This document shows, in pieces, positions 1-6,267 of a DNA stretch of 41,177 nucleotides. The stretch's first letter is position 1. Each line of letters begins with the position of its first letter. Both the position numbers and the translations under genes were made by a program. The DNA is from a virus. The stretch is from positions 1 to 41,177 of IMG/VR virus record IMGVR_UViG_3300020451_000410; one strand, given 5' to 3'. A model generated the notes under the pieces. It was not told where the DNA came from. It saw nothing but the letters and a program-made list of their open reading frames with translations, and searched no databases.

Positions 1-77
1 TTAAGAGAATTTGATGCGTAATTGTAGTAATTTAGTTAGAAGTAGGGTTTTTAGCGGTTTAGAATGGGTTCTCTTTA

Positions 78-160
78 GCGATATTCAATTTTCTTGATTG
101 AAAGTGGTTAACACATTTACTCTCTTATCTTCTCGAGAATTAGTGAGTAATGAATATCGC
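78..160. repeat. Inverted repeat, possible RNA stem
   Basis: GCGATATTCA at 78-87 is exactly complementary to TGAATATCGC at 151-160. TTACTC at 117-122 pairs with GAGTAA at 145-150, directly next to the outer arm. The arrangement would give a two-storey stem in RNA from either strand. I do not recognise the element. Confidence 0.4.
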
Positions 161-268
161 ATCTCCCCCGCTGTCGCTCCTCCGATGCTCTTGATTATCT
201 ATTCTCAGATTCGAGAGTGGAGAGAGGTTGGTGATTTGTTTAGATTGCATTTCTAAATTTATGTATAT

Positions 269-297
269 ATTTTACCATACTTTTTAAAATTTTGCAA
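269..297 (-). promoter_or_regulatory. Candidate leftward sigma70 promoter
   Basis: On the minus strand, TTGCAA (292-297) and TAAAAT (269-274) are separated by 17 bp. Each hexamer has one or two departures from consensus, and the upstream element shared by the strong promoters of this window is absent. It would transcribe the inverted-repeat region leftward from about position 262. In such AT-rich DNA a match like this can occur by chance. Confidence 0.3.
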
Positions 298-429
298 GAT
301 TTGTTTTTCGTAGGGGTGTAAGTGGCTGGGTTGCAGTAAGATTTTGGTACGAAAAAATAAATAATTTTTTGAAGAACCGATGTTTTTTAACGAGATATAG
401 AAGTCTGTCGTGCCAATATGACCTATGGT

Positions 430-654
430 CTATATCCAATTCTTAGGTCTACGCTTCAAATGTCTGGTTTCTTCCCTCGTAATTTTTTGTTGTCTTTTAA
501 CCGCGGCTGCTTTTAGACGCTTTCTTTTCTGATTAGGTTTTTCGTAATATTCTCTTTTTCTTACCTCTTGGACAATGCCTGCATTCATACACTTTTTACG
601 GAAAATCCTGAGTGCTCTTTCAAAAGGCATATTCTTAGAGTTAACGCTTGGCAT
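430..654 (-). CDS. rpsU: Ribosomal protein bS21
   Basis: This is a 74-residue small-subunit ribosomal protein S21 homologue, full length for the family. It shows the family signature: [12 protein letters not shown] at residues 11-22, then a [10 protein letters not shown] block and a lysine/arginine-rich [12 protein letters not shown] helix. In bacteria bS21 sits near the anti-Shine-Dalgarno end of 16S rRNA and helps initiation; phage copies are thought to exchange onto host ribosomes. The start follows AGGA by 7 bases and overlaps the upstream gene by 14 bases, so the two are probably translationally coupled. Both read from the leftward promoter at 821-860. A few extra residues extend beyond the usual arginine-rich C-terminus. 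Confidence 0.93.
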   Translation of the reverse strand: MPSVNSKNMPFERALRIFRKKCMNAGIVQEVRKREYYEKPNQKRKRLKAAAVKRQQKITREETRHLKRRPKNWI

Positions 655-814
655 CTGTTATCCTGTTAAATGTGTAGCCTTTCTTTCTCATATAGTGCAC
701 TTTTGACCGAATTGATTGCGCAGTACGACCTAGTTGTCCAGCAACTATGCTCATTGGAACTTTGTTATAGTTCTCGCGTAAATATTTTAATTCTTCCTCA
801 GTCCAAGTTCTCAT
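641..814 (-). CDS. Small Myb/SANT-like DNA-binding protein
   Basis: A 57-residue protein starting [12 protein letters not shown]. The pattern WTEEE, a hydrophobic first helix, then [19 protein letters not shown] and a final KKGY matches a single Myb/SANT-type helix-turn-helix. The same layout recurs in the proteins at 10725 and 19183, so this is one member of a small paralogous family. The ATG at 814 lies exactly where transcription from the TTGACA-17-TATAAT promoter should begin, so the message is predicted to be leaderless. An in-frame ATG at 829 exists but would fall in the promoter's discriminator region, and the frame open up to 1039 crosses the promoter and is unlikely to be translated. 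Regulation of the phage or host is a guess. Confidence 0.75.
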   Translation of the reverse strand: MRTWTEEELKYLRENYNKVPMSIVAGQLGRTAQSIRSKVHYMRKKGYTFNRITDAKR

Positions 815-820
815 ATTTAT

Positions 821-860
821 ATTATACATAATTTCACATTGATTGTCAAGAACTATTTTT
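821..860 (-). promoter_or_regulatory. Leftward sigma70 promoter with 17-bp element
   Basis: Read on the minus strand: the 17-mer AAAAATAGTTCTTGACA occupies 860-844, with -35 TTGACA at 849-844, a 17-bp spacer, and -10 TATAAT at 826-821. Predicted +1 is position 814, which is also the A of the ATG of the next gene. It is divergent from the promoter at 880-908; the two -35 boxes are about 30 bp apart. Confidence 0.88.
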
Positions 861-879
861 GTTGTGTTGTCAATATTTC

Positions 880-908
880 TTGACTTCGCGCTTAAATAGT
901 AGTATAAT
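880..908 (+). promoter_or_regulatory. Rightward sigma70 promoter
   Basis: TTGACT (880-885), 17-bp spacer, TATAAT (903-908), followed by ATA as in the other promoters of this set. The upstream element is diverged (ATATTTC instead of ATAGTTC). It drives the gene at 944, whose start has its own ribosome binding site. Confidence 0.8.
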
Positions 909-943
909 ATATACTGAATGAAAAAATAAAAGGAGAAAACAGC

Positions 944-1231
944 GTGATAATACGAGGCAGTATGCAGTATAGCCCTAGTGGCAGAAAAAGAAAGACAAAT
1001 GCTTGGAAAAGAACAAAAGCTAAAAAGAGTAGTAATCAAATGACCAAAACCTTCAAACCAGTTGAAAATGTTAGGAAAGAAATTCCTAGTATGAAAACGA
1101 GTAAATATTCGACGCCTGTTGATAATTCTTGGAAGGTAGAAGAAAGTAAGAAATTCACCGTAGCACCTGCATATAACAAGGGTGCTTATCAGGTTATACC
1201 ACCTTCAGACATAAAACACATAGGAAAATAA
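944..1231 (+). CDS. Basic protein of unknown function
   Basis: A 95-residue protein, strongly basic in its first half (SGRKRKTNAWKRTKAKK at about residues 12-28) and more mixed toward the C-terminus. There is no membrane segment or catalytic motif. The GTG start at 944 is chosen because AAGGAG ends 8 bases upstream; an ATG at 962 is an alternative giving MQYSPSGRKRK as N-terminus. It is the first gene after the rightward promoter at 880-908, so it is probably expressed early. The basic tail suggests nucleic-acid binding, but I do not recognise a family. Confidence 0.7.
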   Translation: MIIRGSMQYSPSGRKRKTNAWKRTKAKKSSNQMTKTFKPVENVRKEIPSMKTSKYSTPVDNSWKVEESKKFTVAPAYNKGAYQVIPPSDIKHIGK

Positions 1232-1232
1232 C

Positions 1233-1379
1233 ATGGAATTATTCGGATTTAATGAATACCAATGGCTTGTGATAGCGATTGCATCGGGAGGTATCTTTTT
1301 CTCAGTTGGTAAACGAATTGGTATTTCAGATACACTCGACTATATGCGTAAACATGGGCATATAGACTTTGATGATTAA
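1233..1379 (+). CDS. Small single-pass membrane protein
   Basis: A 48-residue protein starting MELFGFNEYQW. Residues 11-24 (WLVIAIASGGIFFS) form a likely transmembrane helix, followed by a charged tail ending DYMRKHGHIDFDD. The ATG lies one base after the previous stop. The gene is shorter than common annotation cut-offs, but its tight fit between neighbours supports it. Its TAA stop overlaps the first bases of the next promoter's 17-bp element. Function unknown; a role in the membrane is all that can be said. Confidence 0.6.
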   Translation: MELFGFNEYQWLVIAIASGGIFFSVGKRIGISDTLDYMRKHGHIDFDD

Positions 1380-1417
1380 AAATAGTTCTTGACATGGAGT
1401 TCAGAATTTGGTATAAT
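1378..1417 (+). promoter_or_regulatory. Sigma70 promoter for hsp20 and lysis genes
   Basis: 17-mer AAAAATAGTTCTTGACA at 1378-1394, 17-bp spacer, TATAAT at 1412-1417. The base after the -10 box differs from the other nine promoters (AAC instead of ATA). Predicted +1 is near 1424, giving a leader of about 84 nt. Confidence 0.88.
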
Positions 1418-1424
1418 AACGAAG

Positions 1425-1491
1425 TAAGTGAAAAATTCGCTTATATAATTAACCGCGTACCGAAAGGGCGCAAAGTGTGACCGAAAGGCAC
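1425..1491 (+). promoter_or_regulatory. Hairpin-rich 5' leader of hsp20
   Basis: Three hairpins can be drawn in the leader. The first is TAAGTG (1425-1430) with CGCTTA (1438-1443). The second and third each contain the identical core ACCGAAAGG (1459-1467 and 1480-1488): a closing stem of three bases or so (GCG/CGC at 1455-1457 and 1469-1471; GTG/CAC at 1477-1479 and 1489-1491), a bulged A, two C-G pairs and a GAAA tetraloop. The AGGAG of hsp20 follows at 1495-1499 and is not obviously hidden in a stem. The role could be RNA stability, protein binding or temperature response; none is demonstrated. Confidence 0.6.
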
Positions 1492-1507
1492 TACAGGAGA
1501 AAATACT

Positions 1508-1894
1508 ATGGTAGCACAACAACTACATAGAGAAATACTTAAAAACTTTTGGCTAGGACATAATCCAGCTTGGTTTGACCAAATGGATAACAACTACCCA
1601 AGATATAATATAGTGGAGGGCAAAAGTGGATTTAAACTCGAAATCGCTGTGCCCGGTTGGAGTAAAAAACAACTATCCGTAATTCAAAAAGATAATGAAT
1701 TGCGAATAAAAGGCGTTAAAGACAGCGAAGGAGGTGATAATTATCTTCATCGAGGACTAAGCGGAAAGTCATTCGACAAAACCTTTGTCCTTAATTCCGA
1801 CCTTAAAGTAGGCACCATCAAATTAAAAGATGGTATGCTCACAGTCAATATCACGAGAGACAAAAGTAAAGAAGTCGAGTTCGAGATAGACTAA
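1508..1894 (+). CDS. hsp20: Small heat shock protein, Hsp20 family
   Basis: 128 residues, with an alpha-crystallin domain covering about residues 30-128. The beta-strand pattern is clear: YNIVEGKSGFKLEIAVPGW, then LSVIQKDNELRIKG, a loop, then FDKTFVLNSDLKV and IKLKDGMLTVNI. Small heat shock proteins are ATP-independent holdases that keep unfolding proteins soluble. The C-terminus KEVEFEID lacks the usual I-x-I/V anchoring motif, so its oligomers may differ from those of host proteins. Hsp20 genes are common in marine T4-type phages. ATG follows AGGAG by 8 bases. It lies directly upstream of the lysis genes, separated by a hairpin at 1902-1924. Confidence 0.9.
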   Translation: MVAQQLHREILKNFWLGHNPAWFDQMDNNYPRYNIVEGKSGFKLEIAVPGWSKKQLSVIQKDNELRIKGVKDSEGGDNYLHRGLSGKSFDKTFVLNSDLKVGTIKLKDGMLTVNITRDKSKEVEFEID

Positions 1895-1901
1895 GAATAG
1901 C

Positions 1902-1924
1902 GGGGGTGCAACCCACCCCCTCTT
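1902..1924 (+). terminator. Probable weak rho-independent terminator
   Basis: GGGGGTG (1902-1908) pairs perfectly with CACCCCC (1914-1920) around a 5-base loop. It is followed by TCTTTCC, a poor T-tract, so read-through into the endolysin gene is likely. It would lower lysis-gene expression relative to hsp20. Confidence 0.6.
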
Positions 1925-1945
1925 TCCCTCCACAGAGGAAAAAAT

Positions 1946-2371
1946 ATGCAAACATCAAAAACAGGAATAGATTTAATAAAGCACTTTGAAGGGTGCGAGT
2001 TATATGCTTACAAATGCCCAGCTGGTGTTTGGACAATAGGCTATGGACACACAAAAGGTGTTGAGCCAGGTATGCAAATAACTGACGAAGACGCTCATAA
2101 TATGCTAGTAGAAGAATTAGTAGAGTATGAAAGTTATATAAATAAATTAGTCACAGTAGGCTTAAACCAAAACCAATTTGATGCAATGGTGTCATGGGTT
2201 TATAATTTAGGTAGTGCTAACTTACAAGCGAGTACTCTTTTGAAAGTATTAAATGCAGGACAGTATGGAGAAGTTCCAGCCCAAATGCTTAGATGGAATA
2301 AAGCAGGGGGCAAAGTGCTTGAAGGTCTAACAAGACGCAGACAAGCAGAGGCAGATTTGTTTGCCGCATGA
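1946..2371 (+). CDS. Endolysin, phage lysozyme (GH24)
   Basis: A 141-residue glycoside hydrolase family 24 lysozyme, cleaving the MurNAc-GlcNAc bond of peptidoglycan. The catalytic triad pattern E-8-C-5-T is exact: E15 in FEG, C24 and T30 in GVWTIGYGHT. This is the lambdoid (P21/P22-like) version, with Cys in place of Asp. The C-terminal half has the usual FDAMVSWVYNLG and LTRRRQAEADLF motifs. There is no N-terminal signal-anchor, so it should need a holin for release. The ATG follows AGAGGA. Its stop overlaps the next gene by 4 bases (ATGA). Confidence 0.95.
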   Translation: MQTSKTGIDLIKHFEGCELYAYKCPAGVWTIGYGHTKGVEPGMQITDEDAHNMLVEELVEYESYINKLVTVGLNQNQFDAMVSWVYNLGSANLQASTLLKVLNAGQYGEVPAQMLRWNKAGGKVLEGLTRRRQAEADLFAA

Positions 2372-2652
2372 AAGCCTTCTTTCAGCAACTTAATTACTAC
2401 TTGGCTAAAGTATATATGCCCATATGGAAAGCGATAGTATGGCTTTACGAATGGATATATTATAAACTATTTCCGAGATATAAGTTGACTGTTAGTTATA
2501 ATGCGATATTCGGAGATGCGGACGACAAAGATTATATAGTAGCTAAGTTTCACAAAAAACAGGAAAAATTCCTGAAGTTTGTAACTGACGATGGCGAATT
2601 AGTAGAAATTCGAGGAGCAGAAGGACTTAACTATAGGATAGAAGAATTATGA
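2368..2652 (+). CDS. Unknown protein in the lysis cassette
   Basis: 94 residues. The N-terminal 35 are rich in aromatic and bulky residues (KVYMPIWKAIVWLYEWIYYKLF) and may lie in or on the membrane; the remainder is soluble, with a YIVAKFHKKQEKFLKFV stretch. It overlaps the endolysin stop and the spanin start by 4 bases each, so it belongs to the lysis operon. It could be an atypical holin or antiholin, but it lacks the usual small multi-span layout and I cannot assign it. Confidence 0.6.
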   Translation: MKAFFQQLNYYLAKVYMPIWKAIVWLYEWIYYKLFPRYKLTVSYNAIFGDADDKDYIVAKFHKKQEKFLKFVTDDGELVEIRGAEGLNYRIEEL

Positions 2653-3044
2653 ATCAATTTTTAATAGGACTTATTTTAGTGCTAGGATTAGGTGGATATT
2701 TTCTTTACCAAGAGAATATTACTTTAAAAGCCAATAACCTAGCTTTAGAGGGCGCAATTGCAGTTCAAGAAGAAGCAATGGAAACAATGAAGCAAGACTT
2801 CACCCTACAAACCGAGCAGTTAAATGCAATGACAATGAAAAGTCAAGCTGCTCAAAGAGAATTAAATCGTTATACTCAGTTTATACAAAACTATGAGTTA
2901 ACAGCAAAGATACTGGCAGACCCAGTAGAAATGCAGAGGAAAATAAATAATGGTACAAAACACATCATGGAAGACATTGAGAAGCTCAGCGATACTGTTG
3001 ACAATCTTGATGATGGGCTCCAGCTGCAGCCTAATTCCAACTAA
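2649..3044 (+). CDS. Inner-membrane spanin (Rz-like)
   Basis: 131 residues with an N-terminal signal-anchor (FLIGLILVLGLGGYFLY, about residues 4-20) and then a long helical, glutamine/glutamate-rich periplasmic part (residues 25-115). This is the layout of an i-spanin, which with an outer-membrane lipoprotein fuses the two membranes at lysis. The last 95 bases overlap, in another frame, the lipoprotein gene at 2950, as in classical Rz/Rz1 pairs. Assignment rests on topology and gene order, since spanins share little sequence. Confidence 0.8.
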   Translation: MNQFLIGLILVLGLGGYFLYQENITLKANNLALEGAIAVQEEAMETMKQDFTLQTEQLNAMTMKSQAAQRELNRYTQFIQNYELTAKILADPVEMQRKINNGTKHIMEDIEKLSDTVDNLDDGLQLQPNSN

Positions 3045-3339
3045 ACAAATAGAAGTGACAGCCAAACCAATGGAGAGAACTATTGTTCAACCCATTATGC
3101 CGCGTGAAATATCTTTAAAAGACGTGAAATGGCTGACAGTAACCCCAGATAACTGGGAAGAACAGCTAGCCATTATAGAAGCCCAAGAGGGAGAGTTAGT
3201 ATTTTTAGCATTATCCATACCAGATTATGAGTTAATGGCATATAATATGCAAGAATTAAAAAGATACATTACAGAACTCAAAGATGTAGTAGTTTACTAC
3301 AGAGAAGTTACGACCAATGATAAAACAAATACCGATTAA
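2950..3339 (+). CDS. Outer-membrane spanin lipoprotein (Rz1-like)
   Basis: 129 residues beginning with a positively charged N-terminus and a hydrophobic segment, SAILLTILMMGSSC, which ends in a lipobox-like cysteine at residue 26. It would be lipidated and sent to the outer membrane. It starts inside the i-spanin gene in a different frame, the embedded arrangement typical of Rz/Rz1. At about 104 residues the mature protein is long for an o-spanin and is not especially proline-rich, so part of it may do something else. Confidence 0.72.
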   Translation: MVQNTSWKTLRSSAILLTILMMGSSCSLIPTKQIEVTAKPMERTIVQPIMPREISLKDVKWLTVTPDNWEEQLAIIEAQEGELVFLALSIPDYELMAYNMQELKRYITELKDVVVYYREVTTNDKTNTD

Positions 3340-3973
3340 GAATGTTAAAATACTCTCCAGATTAGATAAATTTGCAGAGGAACTAAGGCGTATGCCCCAC
3401 TCATTTAGGGCAATGCCAAAAGCTGACTTAACTTTTAAAAAGTTAAAAGAACACATGGCAGATGCGGATTTTGTAGGATATCCTAAGTCGCACAACTACC
3501 AAGATTATAGTGGTCAAGTTGCTAAATTACTACCTGGCCAGCAAGTAAGAAGATTAAGAACGGAGAAGCATTGGTTTCTTCAGTTATTTAAAGCAGGTAT
3601 GGACGAAGAACTATACCAAAGAAATGGCCAGTGGTATTTCGATACAGTAACAGTTATGCCTCCTCGTTGGGGACATACAGGCTGGCATAATTGTAAGAAT
3701 AAACCAAGAAGATTTATTAGATTTATTCATAATGAAGGAAGTGGTTATTCTATTATGGTGAATGGCAAAAAGCAAGTAACCATTAAAGACCAGCGTAGGG
3801 TTCATGGCGCAGGTTGTTGGACTTGTATTGAAGGAGTTCACCCAGCTGACGGAAGTGCTTGGTTTGCTGATACAAACACAGGTGCTAGTCCTAGAACAGT
3901 AATTGACATGAGCCTACCAGAACGCTATCAAGAAGATATTGATGGTGCAATAAAACTTATAACCACTTACTAA
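3317..3973 (+). CDS. Unknown protein, possibly an oxygenase-like beta-helix fold
   Basis: 218 residues. The central part, RWGHTGWHNCKNKPRRFIRF (about residues 115-135) followed by HNEGSGYSIMVNGK and, later, ADTNTGASPRTVIDMSL, recalls phage proteins of the 2-oxoglutarate/cupin type that carry a GWHTN-like motif. No confident metal triad is visible, so activity is not claimed. It overlaps the end of the o-spanin gene by 23 bases and is followed by another unknown gene and a glycosyltransferase. A link with the oxygenase cluster downstream is plausible but unproven. Confidence 0.6.
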   Translation: MIKQIPIKNVKILSRLDKFAEELRRMPHSFRAMPKADLTFKKLKEHMADADFVGYPKSHNYQDYSGQVAKLLPGQQVRRLRTEKHWFLQLFKAGMDEELYQRNGQWYFDTVTVMPPRWGHTGWHNCKNKPRRFIRFIHNEGSGYSIMVNGKKQVTIKDQRRVHGAGCWTCIEGVHPADGSAWFADTNTGASPRTVIDMSLPERYQEDIDGAIKLITTY

Positions 3974-3976
3974 TGA

Positions 3977-4519
3977 ATGAATTACAAACCATTTAATGAA
4001 CTTGCAGATATTGCATTAAAATACATGAATCCAGCTAATGACTGGAGATTTATTCACGCCGACACATATATGTTCTACAACATATCTAATCAATCCACCT
4101 ATAACAACAGTATTCCAGCATGGAAACACTATCAACAAGTATTATTTAAAGAAATTAGACTACAAATAAACAAACCTGAAGCTCTAATTAGTAATCTTAT
4201 GTTGGTTAAATGCACCCCATATACAGTAGTTCACCCACTCCCTACAGATTCAGGACTTATAACATTAAAGTCTAATAAAATGTACGCGGCTATTAGAAAC
4301 GAAAAAAGTAGAAAAAACAGTTATAGACAAATGTATTTACATTCTCCAAACTTATTTAAGTGGGGAGATACAGAGAGCTTTGGATTTTATGTTAATGAAC
4401 AAGAAAAACCTATATATCCAGGCGGAAGAATACTACAACTTTATCCAAAAGATGGAAGCCTATTTTGGTATTACAAAATAGATGCGGCGTACACTAGAAG
4501 GGCGGAACCAATAGTATGA
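3977..4519 (+). CDS. Unknown protein
   Basis: 180 residues, mixed alpha/beta composition, many tyrosines and asparagines, no membrane segment and no motif I can name. It starts 3 bases after the previous stop and overlaps the glycosyltransferase gene by 4 bases (ATGA), so it is part of the same unit and probably translated at a similar level. Confidence 0.6.
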   Translation: MNYKPFNELADIALKYMNPANDWRFIHADTYMFYNISNQSTYNNSIPAWKHYQQVLFKEIRLQINKPEALISNLMLVKCTPYTVVHPLPTDSGLITLKSNKMYAAIRNEKSRKNSYRQMYLHSPNLFKWGDTESFGFYVNEQEKPIYPGGRILQLYPKDGSLFWYYKIDAAYTRRAEPIV

Positions 4520-5301
4520 AAATACATAAACATACAGCGTTAAAAGAGTGGGATAAAGAGCCTATAAAAATATTTGTAGGAACTTCAGAAACAGAAGATA
4601 AATGGATAGAAAGAATACTAGCATACACATTACATAGTAATACGAATAGAAAACTAGAGATTACTTGGCTGCGACCTAGTATGTTTCCTGATTGGAATAT
4701 AACTGGGTGGGGAACACCTTTTACTTGTTTCCGATACGCTATTCCTGAAATGTGCAACTTTGAAGGAAGAGCCATTTATATAGACTGCGACCAAATGAAC
4801 TTTAGAGATATAGCACATCTTTGGGAAATAGACCTAGAGGGCGCAGCTTTTGGAATGGTTTGGGACACTTTAAACAAAAACCCAAAAGAGTTCGACGGAA
4901 CTGAGTACGAAAGAGGCTGGTATAGTGATAGTGTAATTTTGATGGATTGTGAAAAAGCACAAGAATACCTTGACCCAATAGAAGATATAGCAGAATGTAC
5001 TTGGGGGTATAAAAATATATTCCAACAAGTAATTCAAAGTCCTTACCAAGAGAAAGCAACTATGATAAAAAGATTAGATGCTAGATGGAACAGTTTTGAT
5101 GGGTGCGTAACAGACGACCCTTGTGAACATAGAGGAAAGCAAAAACACTATGATATAGATGATATTTGGCAATTACATTTTACATCATTAAGTAGTCAAC
5201 CTTGGCACCCCAAGTATTCTCCTCATGGGAAAGCTCCTTATGCAAGAGAAGATATATCCCAAAGATTATGGGAGATTGCTTATAAAGTTGCAGACATATG
5301 A
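4516..5301 (+). CDS. Glycosyltransferase, GT-A fold
   Basis: 261 residues. An N-terminal strand KIFVGTS, a hydrophobic strand AIYIDCD with the metal-binding DxD motif at residues 90-92, and a later YSDSVILMDCEKA segment fit a GT8-like nucleotide-sugar transferase. The motif binds the metal and the nucleotide diphosphate of the donor sugar. Donor and acceptor are unknown; possible targets include virion proteins, lipopolysaccharide or DNA. It overlaps by 4 bases with an unknown gene before it and with an oxygenase gene after it, suggesting a shared modification pathway. That link is inference. Confidence 0.75.
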   Translation: MKIHKHTALKEWDKEPIKIFVGTSETEDKWIERILAYTLHSNTNRKLEITWLRPSMFPDWNITGWGTPFTCFRYAIPEMCNFEGRAIYIDCDQMNFRDIAHLWEIDLEGAAFGMVWDTLNKNPKEFDGTEYERGWYSDSVILMDCEKAQEYLDPIEDIAECTWGYKNIFQQVIQSPYQEKATMIKRLDARWNSFDGCVTDDPCEHRGKQKHYDIDDIWQLHFTSLSSQPWHPKYSPHGKAPYAREDISQRLWEIAYKVADI

Positions 5302-5855
5302 TGTTTGAGAAACTTACAGTACCATTACCACAAGAACTATTTGATATCTGTAATAATACTTTTAATACTCATATAGGAACAGAGGGTTTTACAGGAAAGG
5401 GGCTAGATCATGAGTTTAGAAAGACTGAATGTAGATATATACAGAGAGCTAAAAGACAGGGACAACCTCAACCGAGAGGTATACAACTCATGGAAGAGTT
5501 TATAAACGAACAAGGTTATAATCTTACCCCAGAGATACTGCAAATTGCTAGATATCATGTAGGGAACTTTTATAAGTGGCATACTGATGGAAGTGGGCGA
5601 GGATATAGAAAATTATCAATGTCTTGCTTACTTAATGACAGTAGTGAATTTGATGGTGGAGAGTTTCAAGTCCGAGCATTAGGACAAAAATCAGTAATCC
5701 CATTAGAGAAAAGAGAAGTTTTAGTATTTCAACCAGACTTAGAACACCAAGTTCTTCCTGTAATGAGAGGACAAAGAGATAGTTTAGTAGTATGGTTTCT
5801 AGAAAAGCCAGAGTTAAAAAATACCAAGTGGAGTAAAAGCTCCTATGAAGTTTAG
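5298..5855 (+). CDS. 2-oxoglutarate/Fe(II) oxygenase, prolyl-hydroxylase type
   Basis: 185 residues. The Fe(II) triad is visible: H95 and D97 in FYKWHTDG and H150 in LEHQV, with R160 (RGQRDSL) placed to bind 2-oxoglutarate. The FDGGEF turn after the first strand pair is typical of the prolyl-4-hydroxylase/PKHD-type family. Such enzymes hydroxylate proline or lysine side chains, or nucleobases, using O2 and 2-oxoglutarate. It starts by ATGA overlap with the glycosyltransferase and ends overlapping a second oxygenase of the same fold. The substrate is not known. Confidence 0.87.
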   Translation: MMFEKLTVPLPQELFDICNNTFNTHIGTEGFTGKGLDHEFRKTECRYIQRAKRQGQPQPRGIQLMEEFINEQGYNLTPEILQIARYHVGNFYKWHTDGSGRGYRKLSMSCLLNDSSEFDGGEFQVRALGQKSVIPLEKREVLVFQPDLEHQVLPVMRGQRDSLVVWFLEKPELKNTKWSKSSYEV

Positions 5856-6267
5856 AAAAATAAAGAAGTTTTTAGAAGATTGGGAACTAGAACAGCTCAT
5901 TAGTAGTATTGGTAAAATTGATGAAGTAGAAGCACGACAAGAATGTACTGACTTCGTTATCCCTAAAACTGTAGAAGTAAAATTATTAAATTTAGTATTT
6001 CCTTCGAGAATATCATGTGCAATACAAATTTATAAGCCAGGAACGTATTTTAGTCCACATCGTGACCAACTTCGTTCTAAAATTAGAACACACAGTATGT
6101 CAATACTCTTGAATAATTCGTTTGAGGGTGGAGAGTTATACATTGAGGGCGACCCTGCAAGATTAGAAAAGGGTGACTGTGCGTTATTTTCGCCCGAAGA
6201 TTTGCATTATGTAGAAGGAGTTTATGAAGGCAAGAGATTGGTCTTGTCAGCATGGGGAGTTAAATGA
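5845..6267 (+). CDS. 2-oxoglutarate/Fe(II) oxygenase, compact
   Basis: 140 residues, a shorter relative of the preceding enzyme. Metal ligands H72 and D74 (SPHRDQ) and H121 (DLHYV), with R131 as the likely 2-oxoglutarate arginine, are all present, as is the FEGGELYI turn at about 93-100. It keeps little beyond the catalytic double-stranded beta-helix. It overlaps the genes on both sides by 4-11 bases, so three oxygenases would be made from one message. Substrate unknown. Confidence 0.85.
   Translation: MKFRKIKKFLEDWELEQLISSIGKIDEVEARQECTDFVIPKTVEVKLLNLVFPSRISCAIQIYKPGTYFSPHRDQLRSKIRTHSMSILLNNSFEGGELYIEGDPARLEKGDCALFSPEDLHYVEGVYEGKRLVLSAWGVK

Larger units (their letters stand above)
1..429. 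other. Non-coding left-end region
   Basis: No convincing gene lies here. Short frames exist, for example a 36-codon leftward frame at 140-250, but none has a good ribosome binding site. The stretch contains a candidate leftward promoter (269-297) and inverted repeats that could fold in RNA: a perfect 10-bp pair at 78-87 and 151-160, a 6-bp pair at 117-122 and 145-150 nested inside it, and a 5-bp pair at 159-163 and 184-188. The block at 161-183 is much more GC-rich than its surroundings. It may be an untranslated RNA or a control region downstream of the bS21 operon. This is inference. Confidence 0.5.

Noticed and set aside
815-1039. N-terminal extension of the Myb-like protein up to position 1039
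   Set aside because: It would run back across two divergent promoters and encode a hydrophobic, cysteine-rich stretch unlike the rest; the leaderless ATG at 814 explains the gene.
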